DNA of 64,000 nucleotides. Origin: Saururus chinensis (Eukaryota > Streptophyta > Magnoliopsida > Piperales > Saururaceae). Shown piece after piece: positions 24,410 through 37,070 of this stretch (positions within the stretch are counted from its first letter, which is position 1; each line of letters begins with the position of its first letter). The notes under the pieces were generated by a model. It saw only the letters and a list, made by a program, of their open reading frames with translations, was not told where the DNA came from and ran no database searches. Both the position numbers and the translations under genes were made by a program. The stretch is taken from assembly GCA_035235625.1 (NCBI GenBank), contig CP141145.1, positions 33,150,668 through 33,214,667 of the forward strand, read 5' to 3'.

Positions 24410-24840
24410 CCTTTTGGAAGAGTTTTTGTGGGGAGAGGTCATCGTCAAATTGAGAATAATCTTATAGGGACATACATCCCCATATGCATGCATTAAATTT
24501 GGCGGGAGGTACCCCCTATAGGACAACTTCCAGAAAATTTTTGAGAATTTTAAAAGCTTATGGACAAGTTCTTACGGGGAGAAGTCACCGACAAATTGGG
24601 AATAATTTTACGGGGACATATGTCCTTGTATGAATGCATTGAATGTAGCAGGGGGTACCCCCCGCCAGACAATTTCCAAAAGATTTTCGCATTCATTAAA
24701 CCTTCTAGACGAGTTCTGGCGAGGAGAGATCACTGACATATTTGGAAGAAATTGATAGGGATATTTAGTCCCCGTATAAATTAGTTTATAATGGCGGGTG
24801 GTAGCCTTTGTCACGAGGTCTGGTGGAATGATGCTTTGAA
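24410..24840. repeat. CACTA-like subterminal repeat cluster
   Basis: Three diverged units of roughly 130-150 bp share 'ggggagaggtcatcg', 'gaataat', 'gggacata', 'gcatt', 'ggcgggaggtacccc' and 'ttccagaa'. The same motifs occur in the CACTA end at 17958-18431, so I assign this cluster to the same family. No CACTA terminus was found at either side. A C-rich block (24060-24410) precedes it, as C/T-rich sequence precedes the other copy. Confidence 0.5.
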
Positions 24841-27190
24841 AACTACGTGCACATTAAAGTTCAATTAGCCATAGCGTACTCTGAACCCAAATTCTAATAG
24901 TTGAATGCCCAAAAAATCAATAAAGATGACCTGCTAATTATCCAAATGAATGATTTTTTTTATTTTGATGGAAAGTAGCGATTTTTAAGTGCATGCACAG
25001 TAATTGGGAGGGACTACCATTACAGGCAGGGAGGAAGATGGGAGAAACGCTTGTAATCGCTATTCTTTCATGCATGGAGAAGCAATTGGGAGTGACGACC
25101 CTTATAAGCAGGGAGAAAGATGGGAGAGACATTACCTTGTAGAACTCCCGCGTTGTAACCTTTTTGCCGTTGGCGACAAGTTCATGCACGTCTAGCACAA
25201 TGAAGGGGATACGAAAGGGTTTTTTTTTTCTTTTTTGACTAGGGTGGCTCATAAGAATAGGGTGGGGGTGCTAAGTAATAAAAAAAATACTAACAAATTT
25301 CTTATTTGGGGAGCCCTAAGTGAATTTTGGGGTGGAAATAGCCGCATTCTTAACTTTTTTTACCTATTTGGAATTAAAGTCAGGTTAGGTTTTACCCGTA
25401 TAGCCCGATAAACCTGACTTCTTCCTTACCATAAATAATAAAAACCCAATAAAAATAAATAATTTAATTAATTTATTAATAGATCTATAATAAAATTATA
25501 TTATATATAATAATATAATTTTATTATTATCTACTAAAAGTGAGTTTCCTTCTTAAGTTAATTGTGACTAGTACATGAGTCTTAGAACCCTTAGATAGAT
25601 CATAAAAATAATTTTTTTACTAAAAATATAAAAAAATTGAGTTTATGCTCTCATATATACTATAAAAGACTTAAGTTATAATAAATGAGAAGTTATAAGA
25701 CTAAGTCTCTTACTAATACTTATTACTTATTTATATTTTCCTATTATTATAAGTAAATAATAGTAAAATTATTCTATTATATATAATATAAATTTGTTAT
25801 ACACCTGTAAATATAGATGACTACTAGGTTTAACCAAAAATTATCCTAAAAAAATCTACAATACTTATGGGTTACGGCTTCTCACCTTCTCCACTCTCAA
25901 AGCCTCGGTATATGCGGGATTGCAGCTGTGCAGGCTTTAACTATCGTGTCTGTTCAGCTAGAAACATGTGATTTCATCTATGGTAAGTCATTCTTCTCAG
26001 TTCTTCTCCTCCCCTTTTTTGTTTTGTCCTGTTCTTTTATTAGTTTCAGTTTTCCCTTCTCGTTTTGTGTTTATAATGGAGAAAACTGAAAAGAAGGTCT
26101 TGAGTCTCTTGGATCTCGCTGGCTGCTGCGTTAGCAGTCGCACTTGAATCACTTCATGTTCTTGGGTTTTATCTGTTTTTTGTTTTGGTTTATGGGCTTA
26201 TAATGGTGAAAAATGAAATTATGAAAAGAGGGTTTTAGAGTCGTTGTACGCCTTGCTGGTTGCTGCATCAATAATCAGCACGTCACTACATGCGGTCTTC
26301 ATATCTATTCTATCTTTCACGGAAAATTATTCAGTGAAACTGTTCTATGGGTCACAAGGTAAATATATTTAAATATTAATTTATATATTTTTAAAACTGA
26401 GCAAATTGAGGCATGAGTTTCGGTTTACGTATTTGAATATGAATGAATATATGCACGATCATGTGGTAGAACGGTTCTAGTGGATACTTTATCCTCCTAT
26501 ACAATATAGACTATCTCATTTCTGCCTTCTCATTGTTTGTTTCATACACCTGCATGGCTACATGCAAGTCTTAAGTTTACTGTATTAAATTATATGCTTC
26601 TTGTATATGGTTGAACTAGATAAGGTCAATTGGTCAATGTGCCTACTCAATGAAACATGACATTTACTCAACCAAATGAAACTTATTGAGGGTTTGATAG
26701 GTCTAAAAGAGTTGTTCTATTTTTATCTTTAATCTATTGTGCTCCACTTTGCCATTGATATCGATGGTGCAGTGCAACTAAATATTGGTTCAAAAAATAT
26801 ATTTTTTTAGTTTTTTTTGCATGAAAGTTCTTAGTTCAAGTGTATAAATATGTATGAATTTTTTATATTTAAAATGGTTACTCTCCTTTATGGCTATATC
26901 AATTTGCGGTTGTTGGTGTGGAACATTGAATCACTGATGAAAGAACTTCTTTCTAGGGTTTTTAAGTCAGATTGAGTGCAAGTTGCAACAGCCCAAGTTG
27001 ATGTTCTTCTTTTCCCTTAGCACATCTAAAAGAACTAAGAGTTTGGTAAATTAGGTGCTTGCGTGAATGTGCAGTAGAGTTATTAATGTCAATATGGTTT
27101 TTTCTCATGTGTGATGTGTTAGTTTGAGTGCAAGTGGGCACTCCTCTTTCTTCTTAGGGATATTAATTCTCATATATTTATTTGTTGCAA
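24841..27190. other. Unassigned sequence before the hAT remnant
   Basis: Two imperfect tandem copies of about 70 bp occur at about 25000-25130 (shared 'attgggag' and 'agatgggagaaac/agac'). A 40-base inverted pair GTCAGGTT...AACCTGAC lies at about 25379-25419. A strongly AT-rich stretch follows (25430-25850). From about 25860 to 27190 the sequence may be the 5' leader of the hAT element downstream, but no terminal inverted repeat was identified. Confidence 0.35.
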
Positions 27191-27196
27191 ACAAAT

Positions 27197-29692
27197 ATGT
27201 CTAATTCAATAGATAATTATGATAAAATGAGTGAGAATAATGTAATGCTCATAGACCTAAAAGATTCAAAAGTTAATAAGACCCATAAAAAGGATGAGGA
27301 AATCGAAGAGAACATCTAGTTTTTGCGAGCACTTTGATAGGAAGACCAATACAAAAGGAAAAAAGATGGTCATGTGTAAACATTGTTCAACAACATACCC
27401 AAATGATTCAAAGAGATATGGACGTTCAAATTTAAAGCATCGTGCAATTGCTTGTTTGAAGGAGAAGAATAATAATAATAAAGATAAGGGTCAAATGATT
27501 ATGCAAGGAAATGGGAGTAGGATTGAAAGTCCGGCCGATACAATCAGATCAAGACATATTCCAAAGAAAATTTGCAACAACTATTATTAAACATGATTTT
27601 CCATTTAATTTTGTAGAATACGAGGAGATAAAGGATCTTCTTAGTTACCTAAATTCATATGTGAAAAATATTTGCCAAAAAAATTACAAAAAATGATATT
27701 AGTAAGTTGCACAAAAAAGTAAAAGGAGAAATATGCAACAGATTGGTGTCAAGTCATGGTAAGATATGCTTGACATCGTACTTGTGGTCCTCAATCACAA
27801 TAAATGGCTAAATTTGTCTCATAGCTCATTACATAAATTAAAATTGGGTGTTCCAAAAAAAGTTCTAAATTTTAGCTCCATGTCATCACCACACACTGGT
27901 GTTCAGAGAAAGTATTTTCACTTTTGAAGGAATAGAAAATTGAGTAAAAAATATTTTCCATCACACTAGTTAATACATTTGCAAAATGATGTGTTTGTGC
28001 AAAACCTCAAAAACTAACTTTCAGTGAGCAATTCTTTGATGGGAAATGGTAAGGTTTTCCATATTAGGTGTTGTGCAGATATCATAAACCTTATTGTGTA
28101 GGATGAGCTAAAATTGTAAAAAGGTGCTTTGGAGAATGTGTGAGAAAGTGTGAAATTTATTAAAAGTTCACAATCCCAAAAAGATAAATTCTTGAAGTGT
28201 ATTGAGCTTACATGGATGACAAATAAGGACATTTCTCAAAATGTTCTTCTTATTTTGTAGTTTGGGGATATGGGATACATCTTAAACGGATTGTCCAACC
28301 CTAGACAAGTGGAATCAAATCGATGAAATATCCAAGTACTTGAAGGTTTTCTATGATGTCACAAATATATTTTTTGGAACAAAGTATCCATCATATAATT
28401 TTATTTTCACGGTGTTTGGAAAATTCAAATGAAGTTGAATAAAGATTTTCTAAATGAGGATGGTTCTTACGTGAGGTGGCTATGAAAATGCAAGAAAATT
28501 TTGACAAATATTGGCAAAGTTACACTCCAATTTTGGCCATAGAAGTAGTCTTAGATCCACGATACAAGCTTGAGTTTGTTGAGTTTTGCTACAAAAAGTT
28601 GTATCCTACAAATTGGAAAGATGAAGTTTTAAAAGTTCACTTTGCAATGGAAGATCTATTTAAAGAGTAATCTCACATTACTACCAATGTGCTAGCACAA
28701 AATGATCTCTCAAAAAAGAATACATGTTAACCAATTAGTAGCCGAGAATTTTCATTGGATGAAGATAATCTACTAGTGAGTTAGAATACTCTTATTTTAA
28801 TATTTTATTTATTTATTGTGAATTTTTTATAATGTATTATGTTCCTTGTAGACTTTCAAAACTATCGAAGTACACAAACTCCATGTCAATTATCATATTT
28901 ATATATGTATCTTCAAGAGTTGAAACAAGCACTCACTCAGCTTTTACACATCCTCAATTATTGGCAATTTCAACAATACTTATATCTTGATCTCTTTTGC
29001 ATGGTTCACGATATTTTGGAAATCCTGATATCAATTGTTGCTTTAGAGGCAACATTTAGTGCTGAAGGGAAAAGATCTATTTAAAGAGTAATCTCACATT
29101 ACTACCAATGTGCTAGCACAAAATGATCTCTCATAAAAGAATACATGTTAACCAATTAGTAGCCGAGAATTTTTATTGGATGAAGATGATCTACTAGTGA
29201 GTTAGAATACTCTTATTTTAATATTTCATTTATTTATTGTGAATTTTTTATATTGTATTATGTTCCTTGTGGACTTTCAAAACTATCAAAGTACACAAAC
29301 TCCATGTCAATTATCATATTTATATATGTATCTTCAAGAGTTGAAACAAGCACTCACTCAGCTTTTACACATCCTCAATTATTGACAATTTCAACAATAC
29401 TTATATCTTGATCTCTTTTGCATGGTTCACGATATTTTGGAAATCCTGATATCAATTGTTGCTTTAGAGGCATCATTTAGTGTTGAAGGAAAAGTTTTAT
29501 ATCAATACCAGAGTTCTCTTAAACCTAAAAGTATTGAAACATTTGTCACAAGTTGAGATTGACTTTTTTTATGCAGGAGATATGTGTTTTCATTTAATTA
29601 TTTACATTTTTATATATTCTATATTTTATTCTACTTTCTTATTTTTTGTCTTACACTATAGTGGACTATATGAAAATATTGGTAGAGACTAG
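27197..29692 (+). pseudogene. hAT transposase pseudogene (BED zinc finger)
   Basis: At 27294-27475 a BED-type zinc finger is readable: FCEHFDRKTNTKGKK, CKHCSTTYP, then SNLKHRAIAC (C-x2-C...H-x4-C pattern). At 28476-28670 the hAT catalytic region reads AIEVVLDPRYKLEFVEFCY and NWKDEVLKVHFAMEDLF, matching the DPRYK block of plant hAT transposases. The C-terminal dimerisation motif appears as SIVALEATFSAEGK near 29030 and again near 29450. Frameshifts and stops separate these blocks, and a 421-bp duplication breaks the C-terminal region, so the gene is dead. Ends of the element were not found. Confidence 0.82.
28651..29492 (+). repeat. 421-bp tandem duplication within the hAT transposase
   Basis: Positions 28651-29071 and 29072-29492 are near-identical copies with a constant offset of 421 bp and only a few mismatches. 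Both start at 'aagatctatttaaagag'. Copy 1 runs from just after the DPRYK domain to the dimerisation motif and then jumps back; copy 2 continues into the remaining C-terminus. Confidence 0.9.
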
Positions 29693-30080
29693 AGATTTTG
29701 TTAATGATGTCATGGCCCAAGCCGGAAAAAATTATAAAGAAGTTTTCTTAGAATTCTAATATTCTTAGTTTTTGCTTTTATTTGATACTCAATTAGTAAC
29801 TTTTGTAAGATATTATAGTGTTGGTCTATTGGACTTATTTATACTATCATTAAAGTGAAAAGTGAGGTAGAAATTTTGTTTACAAATCCTAAATTACCCC
29901 TATGTTTAGTTGGTGTTAACTTAGAAAACTCCAATGGCTGCTTCATTTTGTAATATTTGGGCAGAAGATGTTTTTTATGTATGTATGACTTGCATCATAT
30001 TGAAACTACTTTCTTATGATTAAATCAAGTCTTGTCTTTGAAGCAATGCCATAGAAAAATATGGTAGCCTCTTGTCAATA
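29693..30080. other. Spacer between the hAT remnant and the LTR nest
   Basis: AT-rich sequence without a recognisable gene. It may include the 3' end of the hAT element. It ends with AAAGG (30081-30085), the target duplication of the long LTR that follows. Confidence 0.45.
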
Positions 30081-30689
30081 AAAGGTGTCACGCCTAAGGT
30101 TTTTCTTTACATTTAATTAAAAATTTTGCTAATATTTTATTTTGAAATACCAATGTAAATCGAATAAACCAACAAAATTCAAAACGTGTGAAAACCATTT
30201 TTGTAAATTAATTCAACATATGACAAAACTAAAATTCTCAGATGTGACCTGAAACGAAAACATATAAATAGAACTTGCCATGGCCATGGTCTTTAAAAAC
30301 AAATACATCACAGGCTTTTCTGAGTACAAGTTCTTCAACAGTCAGTGTTCTGATTTATATATAGATACACAAGTCCAGAAAATAATACATTTATCTCTTA
30401 CCTTAAATAATACAAGAAAGCAGGGCACCAAAATTCACATAACCTCACTACGAATTTGTTGCACCCCAGGTAGAGGAAGAATTGTCCACCATGAGGAAAA
30501 ATCCAATTTCAAACAGCAATCGATCGACCTGCAAAAGCCTCAGGACGAAGGGGCTAAAAAGATAAGGTGAATATTTTCATACTCAGTAGAAAAATATTCA
30601 GTAGGAGAAATAAAAATCAATGAACTCCGTAAGTTCATATATAGATGCTTTCATGCAATCACACATGAAGCAAATAGAATAAGAAGTAT

Positions 30690-31120
30690 AAATATGGTCA
30701 CACATACAAATCATCATACAAACCGAACTTACACTTACTCATATATCATGCTCTTACACTTACACTTTGAATCAGTCTTATCAGCTTACTCATATAAACG
30801 TACGCTTACACCTACAACATATACATACTCGTATGACCTTATTCGTATGAACTCACTTGTACGACCTTACTCATACAATCTTACCCTTACACATAAATGT
30901 ACTTTTACATCTCCCTTAAAAGCTTACACTTACACTTATACTTATGCTTACACTTACACTTACGTTTACCGTCCAAATCAAAGTCTCACAAACTTACTCG
31001 TACAACTTATACTCATAAACTTACTCTTACTATCTTCCAAAGAAGCTCACACTTACTCTAAATCTTACATGTACAACTTACTCAGAATTTAAAACATATA
31101 ACTTACTCTTACTATCGTAC
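30690..31120 (-). repeat. Short TACACT/TACTC tandem array in the older LTR
   Basis: Degenerate 6-12 bp repeats (TACACT, TTACTC, TACGCT) fill this stretch. They correspond in inverted orientation to the GTACGAG/GTAAG array at 36470-36780 of the inserted unit. The open frame rich in Thr and Tyr across them is a by-product of the repeat. Confidence 0.75.
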
Positions 31121-33229
31121 ACATATTACCGACAATTGAAGCTCATTACAATTAATAAGCTCTAGTGTTGGAAAGGAAGGGAATGTCATTGGGGCATCAC
31201 CTTAACCTTCGGGGAACAACTAGACACCATGGACTTTTTTGAAGGCAAGGAACACCTATGCTCATGAGGCACATGATCAAACAGGTAAGAGCAGATCCAT
31301 GATACTACTTACCTGAGCACTCAAATGCCCACTCTCTGGGGCCATATAGTGCCAACTAAGGGCGAAAAACATACAATGTCACTCTTGGGCAGAACATACA
31401 ATGCTATTTGTAGGCAGAAAACATACAGAGCCCACGAAGGGCGAAAACTTTCAGCGCTCTCAACAGAACATCAAACGTCTGGGCCAAAATATAACACCAA
31501 GACTAAATCCATAGGAAAACACCATGGCTAGACCAGAAAGGACGCTCAGTCGATTACTTATCGACTGACACAAAACGGAACTTAATCCGTCAAAACCCTC
31601 TGCCTCAACTCACATCGTTATTAAATTAGGATTACTTATCATTCAAGTTTATATTAGGTAACTTATGCATGTATAATTATGCTCGGAACGACTTCCATCT
31701 TACATTCTTCAACCAACAAGGCTAGAAATACGCCCGTTCCGAAGTTCCAATCCACAAAGGTAGAATTCTTTACTTAACTCATCCCCTACTCTTACACTTA
31801 CAACCTTACCGATATATGTATAACCTTACTTAAACTTGAATTACATGCTGATAATCTTACCATCATACACTTACGGCCTTACATCTTACACTAACCGCCT
31901 TAAAACTAAATCATCTTACTCGAACTCCTCAAATGACACCCTTTGACTTAAGTCCCGACACATACCCTTACTCATTATTTTTCTGTTATAATTCATATTA
32001 TGTACATTATGTGGTACAATTATGTAGTCCACTTTCACTAATTCACAATCCCCCAAAGACGTTAAGAACCCTGAATCTTCCAAATCATTACATCGCTTAG
32101 GTCTTCTTCTCACTGCTCAAACCTTCAACAGTCCATCTTACAACTTTCCTCGCCCATCATACCATCACAATTTCCATGTCGTAGCCTACAAAGCACCCTT
32201 TCGACAAACTTACAAACAAACGCATGTACTCATGCTCATCGTCACACATATTTATCACATACTCAAATCACACACATATAATTCACCAATTACTTACTGT
32301 CATACCTTTAGTCCTCAATAACATATGCATGATTCACATATATAAAGCATGATCATTCAATTAGCATTATCATGCAAAACATTAAATTATAAACTCCTAG
32401 CATGCTTCGACACAATCAAAGCATGCTATAATAAAATTACGAGTTCAAGGTCCCCTACCTTGTAATCCACAGGAGTTTGATGGCGAGCAAACGACGGTGG
32501 TGGCATCGATAGCGGAATAGGCGGCCAAAAGCTGTAAGGTCCCTGATTTTTCTACGATTTTCTGGGATTTTCCTGCCATTTTTCTGGTCATTTTCGGCAG
32601 GAAAATGTGACGTTTCAGCGTATGTGTATTCGTGTATTTTTCCCATATTTATACCAGTAGAGTCGGGTGTGGGGCTTAGTCACAGGCCACGGGCCTCGCT
32701 GCGTGCTTACGGCGCAAATTTTGGAGGTTCGACGCGTAACCAGTGGGTTAACGCGCGTTGGGGATACGTTTGGAAAAATAAAAGAAAATAAAATAAAAAA
32801 GAGGGATAGGGATCGCGATCCCGATCCACTGGTTTGGTTGGATGAACAGTACCGCCCCCCCTTTTCGTCGATCCCTCGTGCCCGGCCGCCGGTGGGCCAG
32901 TGGGCCACCGCACCGGCTCCGCCCTGGCCGTGTGATGGCAGGGGAGCCGCCGTCCCGGCCCCATGGTCGCTCCGCTGCTCTGCCCCGACTTTTCCCCGTT
33001 AGCCGCCCCTCACTATTTTTTTTTATTTCTCCACCGCCGTGGGCCGGTGAGGGCCGGCTAGCCGCCCATGGTTCCGCCATGGGCCGGCGACGGCGGGAGG
33101 ACACTCCCCCCGGCCCCGGACGGCCTCAGCTCTGCCGTCCCGCTCCGTTTTCCCCAGCTGCCCTGTTTTCGCCGGACTCTGTTTTGGACGAATTGGGGCC
33201 GCCGGCGGGGAGCTGCGGCCGACCGGACC

Positions 33230-33610
33230 TCCGTCCGGCCCGGCCTTGGTCCGGCGACGTGATTGAGCCACCCCTCCCTGGCCGATTTCGCCTCTGCCCA
33301 GCCCACACAGTTCCGGCCTCTCCTCCCTTTTTCACTGTTCCGAGCTCCATTCCGCTGGTTCCCTATGTCAGTCACCATTGTGGGCTGACAACGGCCAACC
33401 AGACCCCGATTCGGCACCGCCTTGATCCGGCGATGGTGAGGAGCCACTCCTCCCGGCCGTAGGCGGCCTCTGCACCGCCGCCCAGTGGATGTTTCCCCTG
33501 CCCTATTTTCCGCCGGCGATCTGTTTCGTGAAACAGAGGCCGCCGGCAATGATCTGTGGCCGACACGACCCCCATCCAGCCTCGCCTTGGTCCGGCGAAG
33601 GGCTGTGGAC
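33230..33610 (+). repeat. GC-rich degenerate tandem repeat of about 170 bp
   Basis: The block GCCTTGGTCCGGCGA recurs at about 33243, 33418 and 33583 with surrounding similarity (GGCCGACC...CCCC...GCC). High GC keeps several long frames open on both strands here, but none has a domain or credible codon pattern. Confidence 0.6.
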
Positions 33611-34719
33611 CACCCTACCCAGCCCGGTTCCATCCCCTCTGCCGTCCTCTGCTCCGCCCAATCCGATTTGCGCGGTACTGTGGGTGGATTTTCCAGTGGG
33701 CTGGCGCCGCCATCGTTGGCGGGTGAGGGTGACTTGACCACCGTGGGCTCTGCTCCGGCTCGGCGATAGTGAGGGTCAGCCCCACTTGGCCCAATTATAC
33801 ACTCCGCCCGGAATGGGCCGCTTGTCATTGCCCTATACCGTGCGAGATGCACAGTCGCCCGCACCATGGGTATTGGTTGTGGGTGGCGATCGGCGATGTA
33901 GCCGCTTAGATTGGCCACAGCTAAGGGCCTTAGCCCTGTTGGCTTTTATGGGCCTTGAGTCGCCTCATTTCAGCCATTTCCCCCGCCCTTTGGGCCGCGT
34001 GCGCATGTAGCCACGCATGTACTTCTAGGTTTAGGCGCCGCATTCGTGCCGCCTAACCATCGGTTGGCTTTGCCACCAAGTGGAGTTGACCACTAGAGTT
34101 GTCCTCCACCTCTCCTTTGATTCTTGAGCGTTGCCCCACGCTCTCCGCCCTTATGCGGGCCCTTGTTGACCGGAATCGTTGCCGTTGGGTGCTATCCATG
34201 GCCGATTTCGACGTCTTTGTGGCCGGCTGAGCATGTCTTAGCAACCGGCCGATCTTCAGTGTACACCATCGACTTCGGGTTGCACCGCCACATATGTTGG
34301 CACGATATTTCTCCCGGCCGCCCTAGTGTGCCGCCGTGGATTGCGGATTTTTACCGCATTGAGTTCTGACACTCTATTTGGCCGTGATAGTTCTGACGCT
34401 TCCTAAAATCCTCGGGACAGCAGCTCTCTCAGCCAGGCAACGGTTTTGACCGCCAACTCCGCCGCCGCCGCCGCCACCGTCGTGTGCTCGCCATCGAACA
34501 CCATGACTACGAGGTAGGGGAGCTTTGAACTCATAAATTCATGAAGCATGCTTTGAATGAGTAGCAGCATGCTAGGATTGTATGATTCCATGTTTGGATG
34601 TTGAGTAACGATTCGATTGCATGATGTGCGTGTAAGCATGATTGTATGGTATGATTGATATGCATGAGATGTATGCACGTTTGATGGATGTGGATTATAT
34701 ATGCACTGGTGATGGCTAG

Positions 34720-35085
34720 CAAATATGTCAGTATGCTATGTATGTGTTATGCATGTGCTAGTGATGGCTAGCGTGCATGTTTGAAGTATGTTTGATGTAT
34801 GTATGCATGTGCTAGTGATGGCTAGCGTGCATGTTTGAAGTATGTATGAATGTGTGTGCATGTACTAGTGATGACTAGCATGTACGTTTGATGTATGCAT
34901 GTGCTAGTGATGGCTAGCGTGCATGTTTGACGTATGTATGAATGTATGCATGTGCTAGTGATGGCTAGCGTGCATGTTTGAAGTATGTATGAATGTGTGT
35001 GCATGTGCTAGTGATGGCTAGCGTGTATGTTTGACATATGGATGCATGTGCTAGTGATGGCTAGCATGCCTGTTTGTAAGTTATG
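34720..35085 (+). repeat. Tandem array with GCTAG-TGATGG-CTAGC cores
   Basis: About seven units of 35-60 bp each contain 'gtgctagtgatggctagcgt' followed by 'gcatgtttga' and 'gtatg' runs. Each core is a small hairpin with 5-bp arms, for example at 34811-34826. One unit (about 34863) reads ACTAG-TGATG-ACTAGC, keeping a CTAG/CTAG pair. Confidence 0.8.
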
Positions 35086-35829
35086 TATGTATGACCGTAT
35101 ATGTATGTTATACGTATGTGTGGGACATACGTATGTATGATGGCATTTTGCCTATGCTTTGGATGTGCGTATGTGTATGTGGGCAGAGGTATGGGCGATG
35201 GACAGTAAGAGGTGACAGAGACTTTGTCTGAATTTGGATACGGTTGTGTAAGCGTATGACAGAGGATATGAGTATGACGGGCAAGTATTAGAATGGATCA
35301 GTTTGGGGTGGATTGTGTGTTGGGCATTTGTCAGACAGTAAGAGTGTTCATAATTATACAAGCATAACATACAGATTATGAAGTGAAAAATAAGTATAAT
35401 AAGTGAGATATAAGTAAGAGGGCACAACTGGGTTGGCTCTGAGGAGCGTTATTTGAGGATGTCAGTGTAAGATATTTTGGCCATAAGATGGATGGCGAAG
35501 TGTGTAAGACTATAAGGGTTTGTTGTACGATGAGTTTTGTCCATGATGTGGACGGGTAAGTGAAGTCTGCTGCCCTGACGAACTTGGGTTTCGGATCAGG
35601 CTCAGCTTTAGTTTGACCAGTCGAGGACTATGAGTTTGTGTGGCATAATTGTACCGCATAATATACTTAATTCAAACTTGAATTATAAGCACAGCTAATG
35701 ATAGCGTTGTGAGTTTGAGACCTGAGGGTTCGACGGATTAAGTTCCGTGTTTGAGCTGGCCGCTAATGAGTTGGCCGAGCATTTATCATGTCTTGCCATG
35801 GTGTTTATCCTGCGGGATATTGTCTGTGT

Positions 35830-36070
35830 GCTGTATACGGCACCGGGCGTCTGATGCTCTGCTGAGAGCGACGTCGTTCCTGATTTTGTCTGCGTGTTGT
35901 ATAAGCCCAGACGTTTGATGCTCTGTTGAGAGCGATGTACGTTTCTGAATTTGTCTGCGTGCTATATGAAGCCTAGACGTCTGATGCTCTGCTGAGAGCG
36001 ACATATGTTTCTAATTTGGTATGTGTGTTGTGTAAGCCCAGATGTTTGATGCTCTGTTAAGAGCGTTATA
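35830..36070 (+). repeat. 62-bp tandem array with GCTCT-AGAGC cores
   Basis: Four units share 'cgtctgatgctctgctgaga' and 'tttgtctgcgtg'. Each has a hairpin GCTCT/AGAGC with the four-base loops GCTG, GTTG, GCTG and GTTA (for example 35856-35869). The array runs into the TGCCCAAGAGTGGCA array. Confidence 0.8.
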
Positions 36071-36250
36071 TGATTCTGCCCAAGAGTGGCACTGTATGTT
36101 TCCGCCCAAGAGTGGCACTGTATGTTTTCTGCCCAAGAGTGGCAATGACACTATAAGACCCATTATGGTGGGCGATTCTCTGGCACTATAAGACCCATTA
36201 TGGTGGGCAATTCTCTGGCACTATAAGACCCATTATGGTGGGCAACTGTA
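36071..36250 (+). repeat. Two short arrays: TGCCCAAGAGTGGCA and CCCATTATGGTGGG
   Basis: Three units of about 27 bp carry TGCC-CAAGAGT-GGCA. Then three units of about 35 bp carry CCCA-TTATGG-TGGG preceded by 'cactataaga'. Both cores are inverted repeats around a loop. Just downstream, 36287-36320 can fold into a longer hairpin with arms CAGGTAAG and CTTACCTG. Confidence 0.75.
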
Positions 36251-36799
36251 TGACCCCTTATGTGTGGGTGTTTATGTTTGCGCGCTCAGGTAAGTAGTAT
36301 CATGGATCTACTCTTACCTGTTTGATCCAGTGCCCCATGAGCATTGGTGTGCCTTACCTTCGGAAAAGTCCATGGCATTTAGTCACTCCCCGGAGGTTAA
36401 GGTGTTGCCCCAGTGGCATTCTTTTCCATTTCGACGCTGGAGTTTATTAGTTGTAATGAGCTTCAGTGGTCGTTGATATGTGTACGATTATGTGTACGAG
36501 TACGACTGTACGAGTGTGAGTATGACTGTATGTGTATGAGCAGGACTGTAAGTGTATGTGTATGAGCAGGACTGTAAGAGTGTGTATGAGCAGGACTGTA
36601 AGCGTATGAGTATGAGCACGACTGTAAGAGTATGAGTACGATTGTGAGAATATGTTTCTAAGTAAGACAGTAAGTATGATTTTGTGCAAACTGTACGAGT
36701 AAGGTCGTACGAGTCTGACTGTACGAGTAAGGTCGTACGAATCTGATTGTACGAGTAAGGTCGTACAAGTATGCATATGCTGTATGAGTATGCGTACGG

Positions 36800-37070
36800 T
36801 GGTACGAGTAAGTTTGTATGACCCTGGATAAGGGTATTTGAGTAAGTTTGTATGACCCTGGATAAGGGTATTTGTGTAAGTTTGTATGACCCTGGATAAG
36901 GGTGTTTGTGTAAGTTGATTTGATATTATGATTTTGGCACGATGGTGCCTTGGTATGATTTTGGCACGATGGTGCCTTGGTATGATTTTGGCACGATGGT
37001 GCCTTGGTATGACTTTGGCACGATGGTGCCTTTGGTATGTCTGTGGCACGATGGTGCCTTCGGTATGATC
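36800..37070 (+). repeat. 34-bp and 27-bp tandem arrays near the LTR 3' part
   Basis: Three 34-bp units (36807-36908) carry ACCC-TGGATAA-GGGT. Five 27-bp units (from 36927) carry GGCAC-GATG-GTGCC. Both arrays again centre on a small inverted repeat. Further left at 36693-36710 is GTACGA-GTAAGG-TCGTAC, with near copies up to 36770. Confidence 0.82.

Noticed and set aside
30694..31092. 132-codon Thr/Tyr-rich ORF
   Set aside because: Product of the TACACT-type short repeat in the LTR.
33058..33918. 286-codon minus-strand ORF and overlapping plus-strand ORFs of 60-200 codons
   Set aside because: GC-rich repeat within the 5154-bp LTR keeps several frames open at once on both strands. The translation is low-complexity Pro/Arg/Gly/Ala without a domain.
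36447..37049. 200-codon and 142-codon ORFs rich in His, Thr, Tyr
   Set aside because: They are translations of tandem arrays (GTACGAG, 34-bp and 27-bp units) with period-driven composition.
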